A stretch of 64,000 nucleotides of DNA from Lepidurus packardi (lineage: Eukaryota > Arthropoda > Branchiopoda > Notostraca > Triopsidae). The notes beneath the pieces are model-generated. The model made no database searches and had not been told where the DNA came from. It saw only the letters and a list, made by a program, of their open reading frames with translations. Below, piece after piece: positions 42,101-50,868 of the stretch. The stretch lies in assembly GCA_023053545.1 (NCBI GenBank), contig JAKZAN010000006.1, positions 5,709,001-5,773,000 of the forward strand, written 5' to 3'. A program made the translations under genes and the position numbers. Numbering within the stretch: the stretch's first letter is position 1; every line of letters begins with the position of its first letter.

Positions 42101-43049
42101 TGAAGAGCTTGAAGAGAAGAACGTAAGTATCAGACGGTCGAGTCCGAGGAAGACCCACGGAAGTAGTAAGAAGGCTGAGGAAGTTCCGGCGAAGAAAGTT
42201 GTAGCTAAAGGACGAAAGGCAGGGGTTAAGAAGGAAGAAGAAGAAGAATCAAAGGACTTTTCAGAAGAAGAAGAAGAGCGGCGCCCAAGCGGGATACCCA
42301 CTTCAGAAGAGGAAGTAGTTGTGGCGCCCAAACGGGGTAAGCGGGTCGCTAAGAAGATCGCGAAGGAAGAAGGAGAAGATAGTGCAACTCCGCCGAGAAG
42401 AGAATCTTCCAAGAATCTGCCAAAGCGATCCCAAGTAACGCCGGTTGAACCGCGAACTAGAACTTCGCCGAAGCGGGGGAAGAGTAGAAAGCCTAAAGGC
42501 ACTGCAAAGGAAGAGGCAGAAATTGAAGAAGAGAAGAAGGATGTAGTTAGCCCTAAGAAACGTGGTCGCCCCACGCGGAAGAGTAAAGAAGAGGAGAAGG
42601 AAGATGAAGAGGTCGAAGAAGTGAAGAAGGTTGCAGTTAAAGCAAAGCGTGGTCGCCTTACGCGGAAGAGTACAGAAGAGAATGAAGATGAAGAGGTGGA
42701 AGAAGTGAAGAAGGTTGCAGTTAAGGCAAAACGTGGTCGTTCCACTCGGAATAGTAAAGAAGAGGAAGATGAAGAAGAGGTTGAAGAACCGGCAGCGAAG
42801 AAGGCGGCGAAAGGGAAGGGGACCCGGGCGGCGAAGAAGAACGGGAAGATGGCGGATGAAGTGAACGCACAAAGGGGTGCGTTGGATGACGTAGAGATGG
42901 CGCATGCGGCGCAACTAAGCGAAGAGAAGCGGAAGAGCTGTGAGGATTCGGCTGCGAGTCCGCGCCGAAATCTACGCCGGAAAGGCCGGTTTGACCCACC
43001 CATAGAAGCCACGCCTCCACCTAAGAAAGTTAAGCTTGCACGCAAGTAG
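39159..43049 (+). CDS. MKI67-like: Ki-67-like FHA protein with PP1-docking segment
   Basis: Predicted nuclear/chromosome-surface protein related to vertebrate Ki-67. Exons 39159-39371, 39428-40558 and 40653-43049 join in phase (all phase 0) to 1246 residues. Residues about 15-115 form an FHA domain: GRIVAIKRTG, CVIGRSEEADIRLQL, SVSLKHC, then LKHGDLISVANRRFRFEY. This matches the Ki-67 order GR...DIRIQL..VS..HC...LKHGDVI...RSFRYE. At about residues 278-310 lies GKRVSFGPYLSPEQYDSKLP followed by PVTPVKKG, the PP1-binding pattern shared by Ki-67 and Repo-Man. Near residue 728, GLEGVAELFNTP resembles the core of Ki-67 repeats. The rest is acidic/Ser-Pro-rich, then strongly basic with AT-hook-like RGR units. 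It lacks the long tandem repeat exon of vertebrate Ki-67. Start: first Met giving an intact FHA beta-strand. Orthology is well supported; function is inferred. Confidence 0.88.
42540..42830 (+). repeat. In-frame acidic/AT-hook-like repeats in the Ki-67-like gene
   Basis: Three coding repeats about 84-87 bp apart (CGTGGTCG at 42561, 42648 and 42732). Each encodes a KxKRGRxTRxS basic core followed by an acidic EExEDEEVEEV spacer. The RGR-centred core resembles a degenerate AT-hook, a minor-groove DNA-binding motif. The first copy, KKRGRPTRKS, is the best match (GRP). Confidence 0.75.
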
Positions 43050-44250
43050 AGGGCGTTAGGGGAGTGTTTTTTTTTGTTTTTTTGAGAATTGATCATCATC
43101 ATATGCTCCATGCCACTGAACTGTTTTTTTTTCTGGAGATAATTGGTAGTTTAGTAGAACTGGTGAAGTCGATTGTATTACAGGTGATGAAATGAATACA
43201 TCTCTCGCATTTTGTACTCTCGACTAATGGAAAAGACTTTTGAGGGGCGTTCAAACGCTTTTTAATGCGAGTATTGCTGAAGGAGAAGATTGTAGTATTT
43301 CCGAGTTATAGCTTATGATGAGACTTCTTCAAAACAAGGAAAAATAAGCCTTCAAACAGTTTTCTGATGTATATCACGTAAAAAAACTGGTTCCTAACGT
43401 TGGTTGGTAACTAACGGTAGTCCTTTGCAACGGATCGAGATGATGTGTACCTTTAGCTGCTTACATTATATTCAAGGGGATAAGCAAACATGCCCAAATT
43501 ATGTCTTAGAGATGTAGTTCCCGTCCTAGCACAAAACAAGTGCTCAACAAGTGACTGTTTACTTTTCAAGAAGCTTTATTCACTTAAATACATATGTATT
43601 GCATTGCTTACAGAAAATTTCCTTATCAAGTAATAATCAATATTGATCTTTTTTACCTACCGTAATTGACTACTTAACTTAATTAAACGTCTACTAAGGC
43701 TGTCGTATACCTCAGCTTATGACGCGGAACAGACACAGATGGCACTGGTGTTCGTTTATGTTTTGCCTAAGCGTCTATACCGAGCTAAGGTATACGGAAG
43801 CCTTAATAAGTTAAATCTTGATCAATATCAATCAATATTGATCTTTTTTACCTACCGTAATTGACTACTTAACTTAATTAAACGTCTACTAAGGCTGTCG
43901 TATACCTCAGCTTATGACGCAGAACAGACACAGATGGCACTGATGTTTGTTTATCTTTTGCCTAAGCGTCTATACCGAGCTAAGTTATACGGAAGCCTTA
44001 ATAAGTTAAATCTTGATCAATATCAATCAATATTGATCTTTTTTACCTACCGTAATCGACTACTTAACTTAATTAAACGTCTACTAAGGCTGTCGCATAC
44101 CTCAGCTTATGACGCGGAACAGACACAGATGGCACTGATGTTTGTTTATGTTTTGCCTAAGCGTCTATACCGAGCTAAGGTATACGGAAGCCTTTAATAA
44201 GTTAAACCTTTCAGCTTTCAATGCTCTACTCAACACTACAATGCAAAATT
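43050..44250. other. Convergent 3' flanks of Ki-67-like and TH genes
   Basis: Holds both 3' UTRs. The main feature is a three-copy 195-bp tandem repeat, listed separately. No further exon was recognised. Confidence 0.5.
43635..44202. repeat. Three tandem copies of a 195-bp unit
   Basis: The anchor GATCTTTTTTACCTACCGTA falls at 43645, 43840 and 44035, giving an exact 195-bp period. The copies differ at only a handful of positions, so the expansion is recent. 195 is divisible by three and one plus-strand frame is open across unit junctions (43934-44197). That is expected from periodicity and is not evidence of a gene. Confidence 0.9.
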
Positions 44251-47200
44251 TCATGAAAATCTAATATTCCTTAAAGCCGCTTGGATGTGAGACATGTCGC
44301 AATGAACTTGACAGGACACATTCACCAAACTCTCGGTGAAATCCAAAACTTCCACGGTTTGCGTGTAGGGATCATAACGAACTTCACGCAAACATGGAAT
44401 GCATTCTTTCAACCAATGTCTAGATCAAAAAGCGCAAAAAATAATGTTAAAAAATACCAAAATATTTACATTCAGGAATGTCAATAAAGCAACCCACCTA
44501 AATTTACTTTGTACGTCTTGCAAGCTTTCTGCAATAAAATAAACTTCTTGGTAGTCTTGGTCCTGATACTTCTGGACTGTACACACGGCAGGAATAAAGG
44601 GAAGCAATTGAGGCTTGTCAGACAAAGCGTTGAGGAATTCCCCGTAACTTGATAACAATGCAGCTCCATATGCTTTGATGGCTCCGTTTTCCTTCAGCAA
44701 CCCAAATTCAACCGAGAACCAGTATATCTGCCAAAATAACACAAGCCATAACATTAGATTTCTATTCTGAAGTTGCTTGCTTAATGAGCATGAAGAAAGT
44801 GTAAATTACTGTAGCAAACTTCTCAATGTCTTCATCGGAGGCTCCCAAAGATGCTAGCCCAAGTTCTTGAGAAAACAAGGCGAAATCCTGGTTGGCTAAC
44901 AATGGAAGATGACCAATCAATTCGTGAACGCAATCCCTGCATTAGAAAATACATAAATACAAAATATTAGTTAAAGGTTGAACTCTTGGCTCAAATTTGA
45001 GTTCTTGATAAGAATACTTAACGGTTCTGGTGAGTGATGAGGGGAAGATGCATGTCGGACATACTGGGTACATTGGAATACCCTTAGAGCTAAACTGGCC
45101 AAAAAATCACGCGCACTTAATAAACCAGCTACAGGTCTTAGTGAAAAGCCAGTTTTTCCTAGAAAAAAAGAGATTACGTTACACAAAAGAAATACACACA
45201 ACATAGATAAGCGATATATTGATACGTTTAAGAAAATTTGAGATGTCTTCAAGCTGGGGTATATTATCAACCCGGTAGCCGCATTCCACACGCATGAGCT
45301 TGAAATTGGCTAGGTACTCTTTGCAAGCATGTTTGGAGATGAGAGGTTCTAATTGCTTGAAGACTACGCCCCAAGTCTTCAGCTCTTCTGTTGTATACAC
45401 TATCCGAGGAATTGGATAGCCACTGATGAGAAATGAAAGAAAAGTTATAGATAATATCTAAGAAGTTCTTTTGATTAGATTACTCAAGGTAAAGTTAGGT
45501 TGGTTTAGCAAAGCAAGTCACTTTGTCTCGGCTTGTTCCTAGTAATCAGGTTAATTTGAGTGGTTTTGATTTAGTAGCAGGTTGTCTTGATTGTGGGTAC
45601 CTATTCTAGTGGATCGTTGTTAGTTAGGGGCTTTACTTGTTAATTTAGCTGGTTTTGTTTAGAAAGAGAGTCAAATTCGTAGTGAGTCATAGTAATCCCA
45701 GTTACTTTGGTACTGTTGGCTTGACTCGTGCTGTTGGGTTAGTTAGCCACGCCACATGGTAGTAGCTAGTTTGACTCGGGTCTGGACTAGGGTTATTCTG
45801 ACTTTCTCATGACTAACTTACTGTTTATAGCTGAAGGCAATATCGGATATTTCTTTACGGCGAGCTCGATAGACTTTGTCGGTGAACCCTGGGTGTCCTT
45901 GATCTAAGTCAGGTTCGAATTTCGCTATTAAATGATTACAAAGATCGAGCTCACTAATGTGACGGGGGTACCAATTTTCTATTAACGAAGATATAAATTT
46001 CCAATGAATTACCAGGTTGCAGACTCATTACATTTAGATAGATGGATATACCTTTCAGTCCAAGTGGCTGCTTTGAAATTAGAGAAATTTGAGCTACGTC
46101 GATGTTCTGTCTCACGGCTTTTAAAAGCAAAGGCAAGTTCTCAAAGTTAATTTCCAAAATTAACAAAACATCGTACCGCCACTCCTTGTCTGGAGTGGGA
46201 CGCGATTCAACACGTGTTATGACTCCATTAAAGATCTAACACCAGGTGGAGATGCATAGTAATAAATACATCCTAAAAGTACGCCGAAGAAATATTAAGA
46301 ATTGACGTGAATGGATTACCTGGACAGATTCTAGAACTCGAGACAGGGTATGGATTCCCTCAAGCAAACTAACCAGCAAGCTCACTTTCTCTTGCACTTT
46401 GGACAATTCCGGATGTTCAGCCAGTTCAGCTTGGAGTACCAACTCATCCTCACTTACATTTGCATCCTGCTTTTGACCTAAGCCGATTCAGTTAGGAAAT
46501 TACAGTACACTAACAAAAACTGACGTCTTACTCAGAGTTTCTTTAGCTTTTTGTACCCATGATTGTCTTCTGACTTTCCCCGACATATAGAGGTACGCTT
46601 TAAATTTGGCGTCATCCACAATCGACCAGCGTCGTTTAGTGCTAGTGCAGCCATTCTATAGTTGTTGCCAATAGATTAGAAGAACATGGGGAGAAAGTAA
46701 ACAAGGGAAACAATTATGAATTCGCAAGGGCTGTTTCAAAAGCAATGTTCGCAAATTTTGGAGAAAAGAAAAGTTTTCAGCACCAAACTGCACCTAAGTA
46801 GGCTACTTTTGGTTCAAGGGTAACCGTTTAGGAATGAGCGAACCAAATCACGGTGAATGACGTCACAACGGTGCTAGGGCGGCACTATAATTGAACCTTT
46901 GACTTATGAAAGTGGGCGATTTAGGGAATGAATACGCTTCATGCTTACTAAATATGTTTTCAGTAGCGGGTATGTCAAAAGAATGTTTAAAGCCTTTCTT
47001 AAACGGTTAAGAAACTGTGAAACTGATAAACATCTTTAAAATTCTGACCGTGGATCGGCATTTGCGACCATGTCATTAGAATGCAGCGCTCTAGCATTAT
47101 AGGCTTCTAGCGAGGGTACTAATGAACTCCGCTAATAATGTCACCCACAGTTTGCTAATTTTAATTAATGATACAGTAAAGTCCTGGTTCCCACACACTA

Positions 47201-47536
47201 GACAACATGTTGAGCATTCAATAACTAGGAAACTTTACTGTACAACTTCCACAAAAGTATTTGTAGGTTAACTTTTTCTGTTCGAAGCCAATCAAATGCA
47301 CTTTTGAAATGATCAAGTTTGGAATCAATCTTTTAGCATTATTTAGCATATTGTAACCACAACCTTTTAGCATTATTTAACATATTGTAACCACAACCTT
47401 TTAGGATTATTTAGCATATGCAAACCAATGCAAAGAAATGGAAGAAATAGGAGAACCATTACTTTACCATAACGCTGGACGATATAGCTCCTTTATGTCC
47501 GTTTGGTACCGAAGCTTGACAATCGGTCTGACCCAT
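44251..47536 (-). CDS. TH: Tyrosine 3-hydroxylase
   Basis: Tetrahydrobiopterin- and Fe(II)-dependent hydroxylation of tyrosine to DOPA, rate-limiting for dopamine and other catecholamines and, in arthropods, for cuticle tanning. Exon 1 (47468-47536) reads [20 protein letters not shown] and joins in phase to exon 2 (from 46655), [18 protein letters not shown]. That resembles the arthropod TH N-terminal RRRSLVDDARF, including the basophilic-kinase Ser. An ACT-like regulatory region follows, then [60 protein letters not shown] and [16 protein letters not shown] (both iron His). Then come [20 protein letters not shown] (iron Glu region), [13 protein letters not shown] and a C-terminal helix ending [19 protein letters not shown] and the tail favour TH over phenylalanine or tryptophan hydroxylase. 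Exon 1 rests on splice phase and a short reading, so it is less sure than the rest. Confidence 0.95.
46800..46925. repeat. Direct repeat, copy 1 (TH first intron)
   Basis: About 125 bp beginning CTTTTGGTTCAAGGGTAACC and ending GTGGGCGATTTAGGGA, nearly identical to 48366-48492, 1.57 kb away in the same orientation. The copies differ by a few substitutions and 1-bp gaps (for example a CRE-like TGACGTCA here against TGACGTCC in the other). Probably a dispersed repeat or segmental copy. Confidence 0.8.
47331..47420. repeat. Three 34-bp tandem repeats in the TH first intron
   Basis: Units starting TTTTAGCATTATTTAGCATA at 47331, 47365 and 47399, each followed by a TTGTAACCACAACC-type block in the first two. 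A simple minisatellite. Confidence 0.8.
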
Positions 47537-49035
47537 AATGTCACTAGTCTGATTTAGGATTTAGGTTCTGCAGTACGGGTTTAGCTTTACAATAGCTTTT
47601 TGTCAGTTAGCAGTACAGAGATATCACTCGATAAAAACTGCAGATGATAGTTACGCACTAAGATAGCGGAAGAAATGTCTATGTGGTTCTGCATAGGCGT
47701 GAAGAGGAGCAGGTTCTTTTTTATAGGCCCAGAACCAGCTCCAAGTATTTGCATACCACGTCTGTGACCACTCCCCTTTTTTCGAAATTTAGTCTATTAG
47801 TATGCTATGCTTAGGCAGCACCAGCCCACGCAAAAGGATAAGTTTGAAGGTTAATCCTGAAAATACGAATTATAATAAGCTTATACAATCATCATGGGAA
47901 AGCGATCGTTATGGACTTGACCTTAATATTTCCTACACAGCTACAAAGATTCACCAACCTTTGTAGTAGTGTCTTTGTGAATCTCTGTAGCGCTGTAGAG
48001 GTAGTTGGTATTCTTATGAGGTCATTAGATGCAGATAAAGTCACGCCTACATCTATAAGACCTGCTCTGACATACTGACACTCATTGATTGATTTAGCTA
48101 ACACATTGTAAATCACGATGCCGCGTCACGATTCGAAGAAACACTTCCTAATCATCACGTTCTGGAACATTCTTTTGGATTGGAACAACAAATTTCAAGT
48201 TGATGGCACACTCGTCTTATTGTTTCAAGATACGCATCGTTTTTATGTCAGTGTTCCTAGAACTCAACATGATACCAACTCATTGTGTTTCAACACTAGA
48301 ACCACGGTTTCCAAAGAAGCTCAAACGCATTTATTCAAAGTCATCGAAATGCCATCTACATAAACCACTTTTGGTCCAAGGGTAACCGTTTAGGAATGAG
48401 CGAACCAAATCACGGTGAATGACGTCCAACGGTGCTAGGGCGGCACTATAATTCAACCTTTGCTTATGGAAGTGGGCGATTTAGGGAGTGAATAGGGAGG
48501 GAGTGTCAGTTTTCCTAGAACACAACATGATCCCAACACCTTGTGTTTCAACACTATAACCACGGTTTCGCAAGAAGCTCAAACGCAGTTATTCAAAGTC
48601 ATCAAAATGCAATCTACATAAACCACGTTTAGCTGAATTTTAAACTTGTTTCTACAGCACGTATCTATAAAATCTTTCTTCTTAAGTAGCTTAGGAGGCT
48701 CAGGAACGCTAATGGTCCCTTCACAATTGATACCATCTTGATTCTAGTCTTTTCCTTGTTGACCCAACCTTGGTAGCCCTTCCGACTAATGAAACCAAAG
48801 AACGACGAAGTCGAAGCTTCTTTCTATAAAAGCTTGAAAAAACTAGTCATATCTCAGTTCGACTATAGTACCTACACACTGAACACGGTTGGAATCAACA
48901 GTGCCACTAATAGATTTGAAATCAGTCGCAACCGCCGAACCATAACACTGAAACAGGCAGTGCGCACGGGTTTAGTTGTTGTTTGTCTATTAGTGCCTAC
49001 AATCAAGAGTTGTGTAACCTATTTAGATTTGTGAC
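47537..49035. other. Divergent region upstream of TH and the BTB gene
   Basis: Between two divergently oriented genes, so it includes the TH promoter and 5' UTR. It contains the repeats at 48240-48640 and a second copy of the 125-bp direct repeat at 48366-48492. An open frame at 48789-49034 ends just before the BTB start but has no recognised domain. I treat it as 5' leader. Confidence 0.45.
48240..48640. repeat. 257-bp-period duplication enclosing the direct repeat
   Basis: The block CCTAGAACTCAACATGATAC at 48256 recurs at 48513 as CCTAGAACACAACATGATCC. Both continue through TTGTGTTTCAACACTA, ACCACGGTTTC and AAGAAGCTCAAACGCA to ATCTACATAAACCAC. The second copy of the 125-bp direct repeat lies between them. 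Confidence 0.8.
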
Positions 49036-50127
49036 ATGTCTGACCAAGCTTGGCTTGAGTTGATGCACGACAGTTGGTCTGTTGATAACGAGGATGAGTT
49101 GGTGGAAGTCACCTACGTGTGGGCCATCTCGCGGTTCCTGCAGAAGCTTCAACGAGGACAGATTCTTTACTCAACGTCATTTCCTTTGTTGTGTCGGGAA
49201 GCTGGAAGGCTGGCCATTGGCAAGTACCCTGACACACCCTTGTACCACTTCAGACTGTTTCTCAAAGTCACCACTAAAGACTGTGATGCCCGCCCTCGGA
49301 AGACCATCAACCGGATCGAGTGCCGGTTCGGTTCCCAACCACGTGACCACGTCTCCATGTTGAAGAACTACGGGGCCTTCAGTCCAACGGAAACTATGTT
49401 CATGAGCGAGGATATTGTGTTCCCCGAATCGTTGGTTCATGAAAGCCTTCGCGAGACTGTAAGGATTCACTTCGTCTACGACGACAGTCTTAAACCCCAT
49501 CTTGCAAAGGATCCAAATCTTCTACCAACAACAGAAGTACTTGAAGCTGAAGTAAGGACCCTAGAAAGCGAACCGCAAATCGTAGAACTCAGCAAGAGTT
49601 TCATTGAGAATTTGAAGAACCTCCTGAAGACTGGCGAGGGGAGTGACGTCACTTTCAGGTTCGGAATTGGAGATGCAGAAGTGTTGACTGCTCACAAACT
49701 GTTCCTGACAACTCACTCGGAAGTCTTCAAAGCCATGTTTTCAACCCCGATGCAAGAGAGGGCGTTGAACCAAGTGACGATTACCGACTTCACCAAGAAA
49801 GAGTTTGAGATGTTTCTGCGCTACATTTACACGGGAACGCTTCCAAAGTACGAAGCAGTGGAGAAGTACCTCGCTGTACTGCGTGCCGCGCAGAAGTACG
49901 CGGTCCCTGTTTTAGCTATGGATGTCACGCGGATCATCGCCGACCAATTAAACACTGGAAATGCAGTCAAGATACTCTTCCAAGCTCAAGTCTTAGGAGC
50001 GGAAGAGCTAGTTGTTAGAGCGCAGAACTTTATTACTGTCCACAATGCCAACCAAGCGTTAAACAAGGTGCTGAAATCTCTAGTTAGCCGTCCTCAGCTG
50101 TTGGAAGAAATCTCAATGGAGTTGTAA
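49036..50127 (+). CDS. Intronless BTB/POZ protein with degenerate MATH-like N-terminus
   Basis: Speckle-type POZ (SPOP/TDPOZ)-like protein, 363 residues in one exon. Such proteins bind substrates through MATH and recruit Cullin-3 through BTB for ubiquitination. Residues about 20-150 keep MATH hallmarks (VTYVWAISRFLQK, then STSFPL and a YHFRLFLKV strand) but are divergent. The BTB fold spans about 198-300: GEGSDVTFRFG, LTAHKLFLTTHSEVFKAMF, FEMFLRYIYTG. A BACK-like tail follows (AAQKYAVPVLAMDVTRIIAD and LVVRAQNFITVHNANQAL). The absence of introns in a window where every other gene is split suggests a retrocopy or a lineage-expanded single-exon family. A poly-A signal AATAAA lies at 50202-50207. 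The start is the first in-frame Met, preceded by a stop in another frame. Confidence 0.88.
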   Translation: MSDQAWLELMHDSWSVDNEDELVEVTYVWAISRFLQKLQRGQILYSTSFPLLCREAGRLAIGKYPDTPLYHFRLFLKVTTKDCDARPRKTINRIECRFGSQPRDHVSMLKNYGAFSPTETMFMSEDIVFPESLVHESLRETVRIHFVYDDSLKPHLAKDPNLLPTTEVLEAEVRTLESEPQIVELSKSFIENLKNLLKTGEGSDVTFRFGIGDAEVLTAHKLFLTTHSEVFKAMFSTPMQERALNQVTITDFTKKEFEMFLRYIYTGTLPKYEAVEKYLAVLRAAQKYAVPVLAMDVTRIIADQLNTGNAVKILFQAQVLGAEELVVRAQNFITVHNANQALNKVLKSLVSRPQLLEEISMEL

Positions 50128-50868
50128 TACTACAAATATTTTTGTGCGCAGTTGTATCTATGGTGCTCGTTTACTTAATACTTAATTGCCTTCAATACAA
50201 GAATAAATATGAATCGTTGTTTGATCAGGGAATCAGTATACTTCCACGCCTCATACACGTGGTGACCTCAAGAGTCTGGTAAGTAGTGGGGTGGGTTGAC
50301 AACCGTCAGACTGATAAAGACCCACCAGGGAATTGCACAATCCCAGTCTACCATCTTGCATAGTGCAGTAAAGTTAATCCATAAGTATCCGTAAGTACCA
50401 TCCACGCCCAAGCCGCCACCAGGGTACTTAGTAGGAATGCGGATCTGGAAGCCTTAGGCAATACCAAGAAGAACGCAATCTAGCGTCTATAAAGGAACTA
50501 ATAGCGAACTAGCGTCTACAAAGAATCTAGCGTCTACAAAGGAATTAATAACTAATACAAAGGAACTTATTTTGTTCTCAAGATTCGCGCAGCGTATACG
50601 GGATTGAAATAATGCTAAGTAAAATTACTTCTTAATAGATTATTTTGTGCTAAAGCTATTTTGCTCGCATGCTTTCTAAGCGAAGGTATCTCTAGCGGTT
50701 GCCTACTTATGCCATCTAGTGGTTGCTTTTCTAGTGAACCATCCAAGGGGCTGAACTTGCACTTCGCAGGAGGAAACGCGCCCGACAGGCATACTTTTGC
50801 TTGCGTTTTGGCGATATTTTGACTGTTGTAAACGAACCAATCCCTTCCAAGATCCCAGCCAAGTGAAA
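50128..50868. other. Intergenic: BTB 3' flank and TMX3 upstream region
   Basis: Contains the BTB gene AATAAA at 50202-50207. A short repeated phrase, AGCGTCTA(T/C)AAAG(G/A)A, appears three times between 50484 and 50540. No exon or clear core promoter element was seen. Confidence 0.5.

Noticed and set aside
41819-43111. Long minus-strand open frame (430 codons) opposite the Ki-67-like gene
   Set aside because: It is the antisense shadow of a Lys/Glu/Ser/Arg-rich coding exon. Its Phe/Ser-rich translation is typical of antisense of GAA/AAG codons.
43934-44197. 87-codon open frame across the 195-bp repeats
   Set aside because: The unit length is a multiple of three, so one open unit makes all units open. 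No domain, no splice context.
48789-49034. 81-codon frame ending one base before the BTB start
   Set aside because: No domain, and the MATH-like region is already complete in the BTB frame. No splice signals link them.
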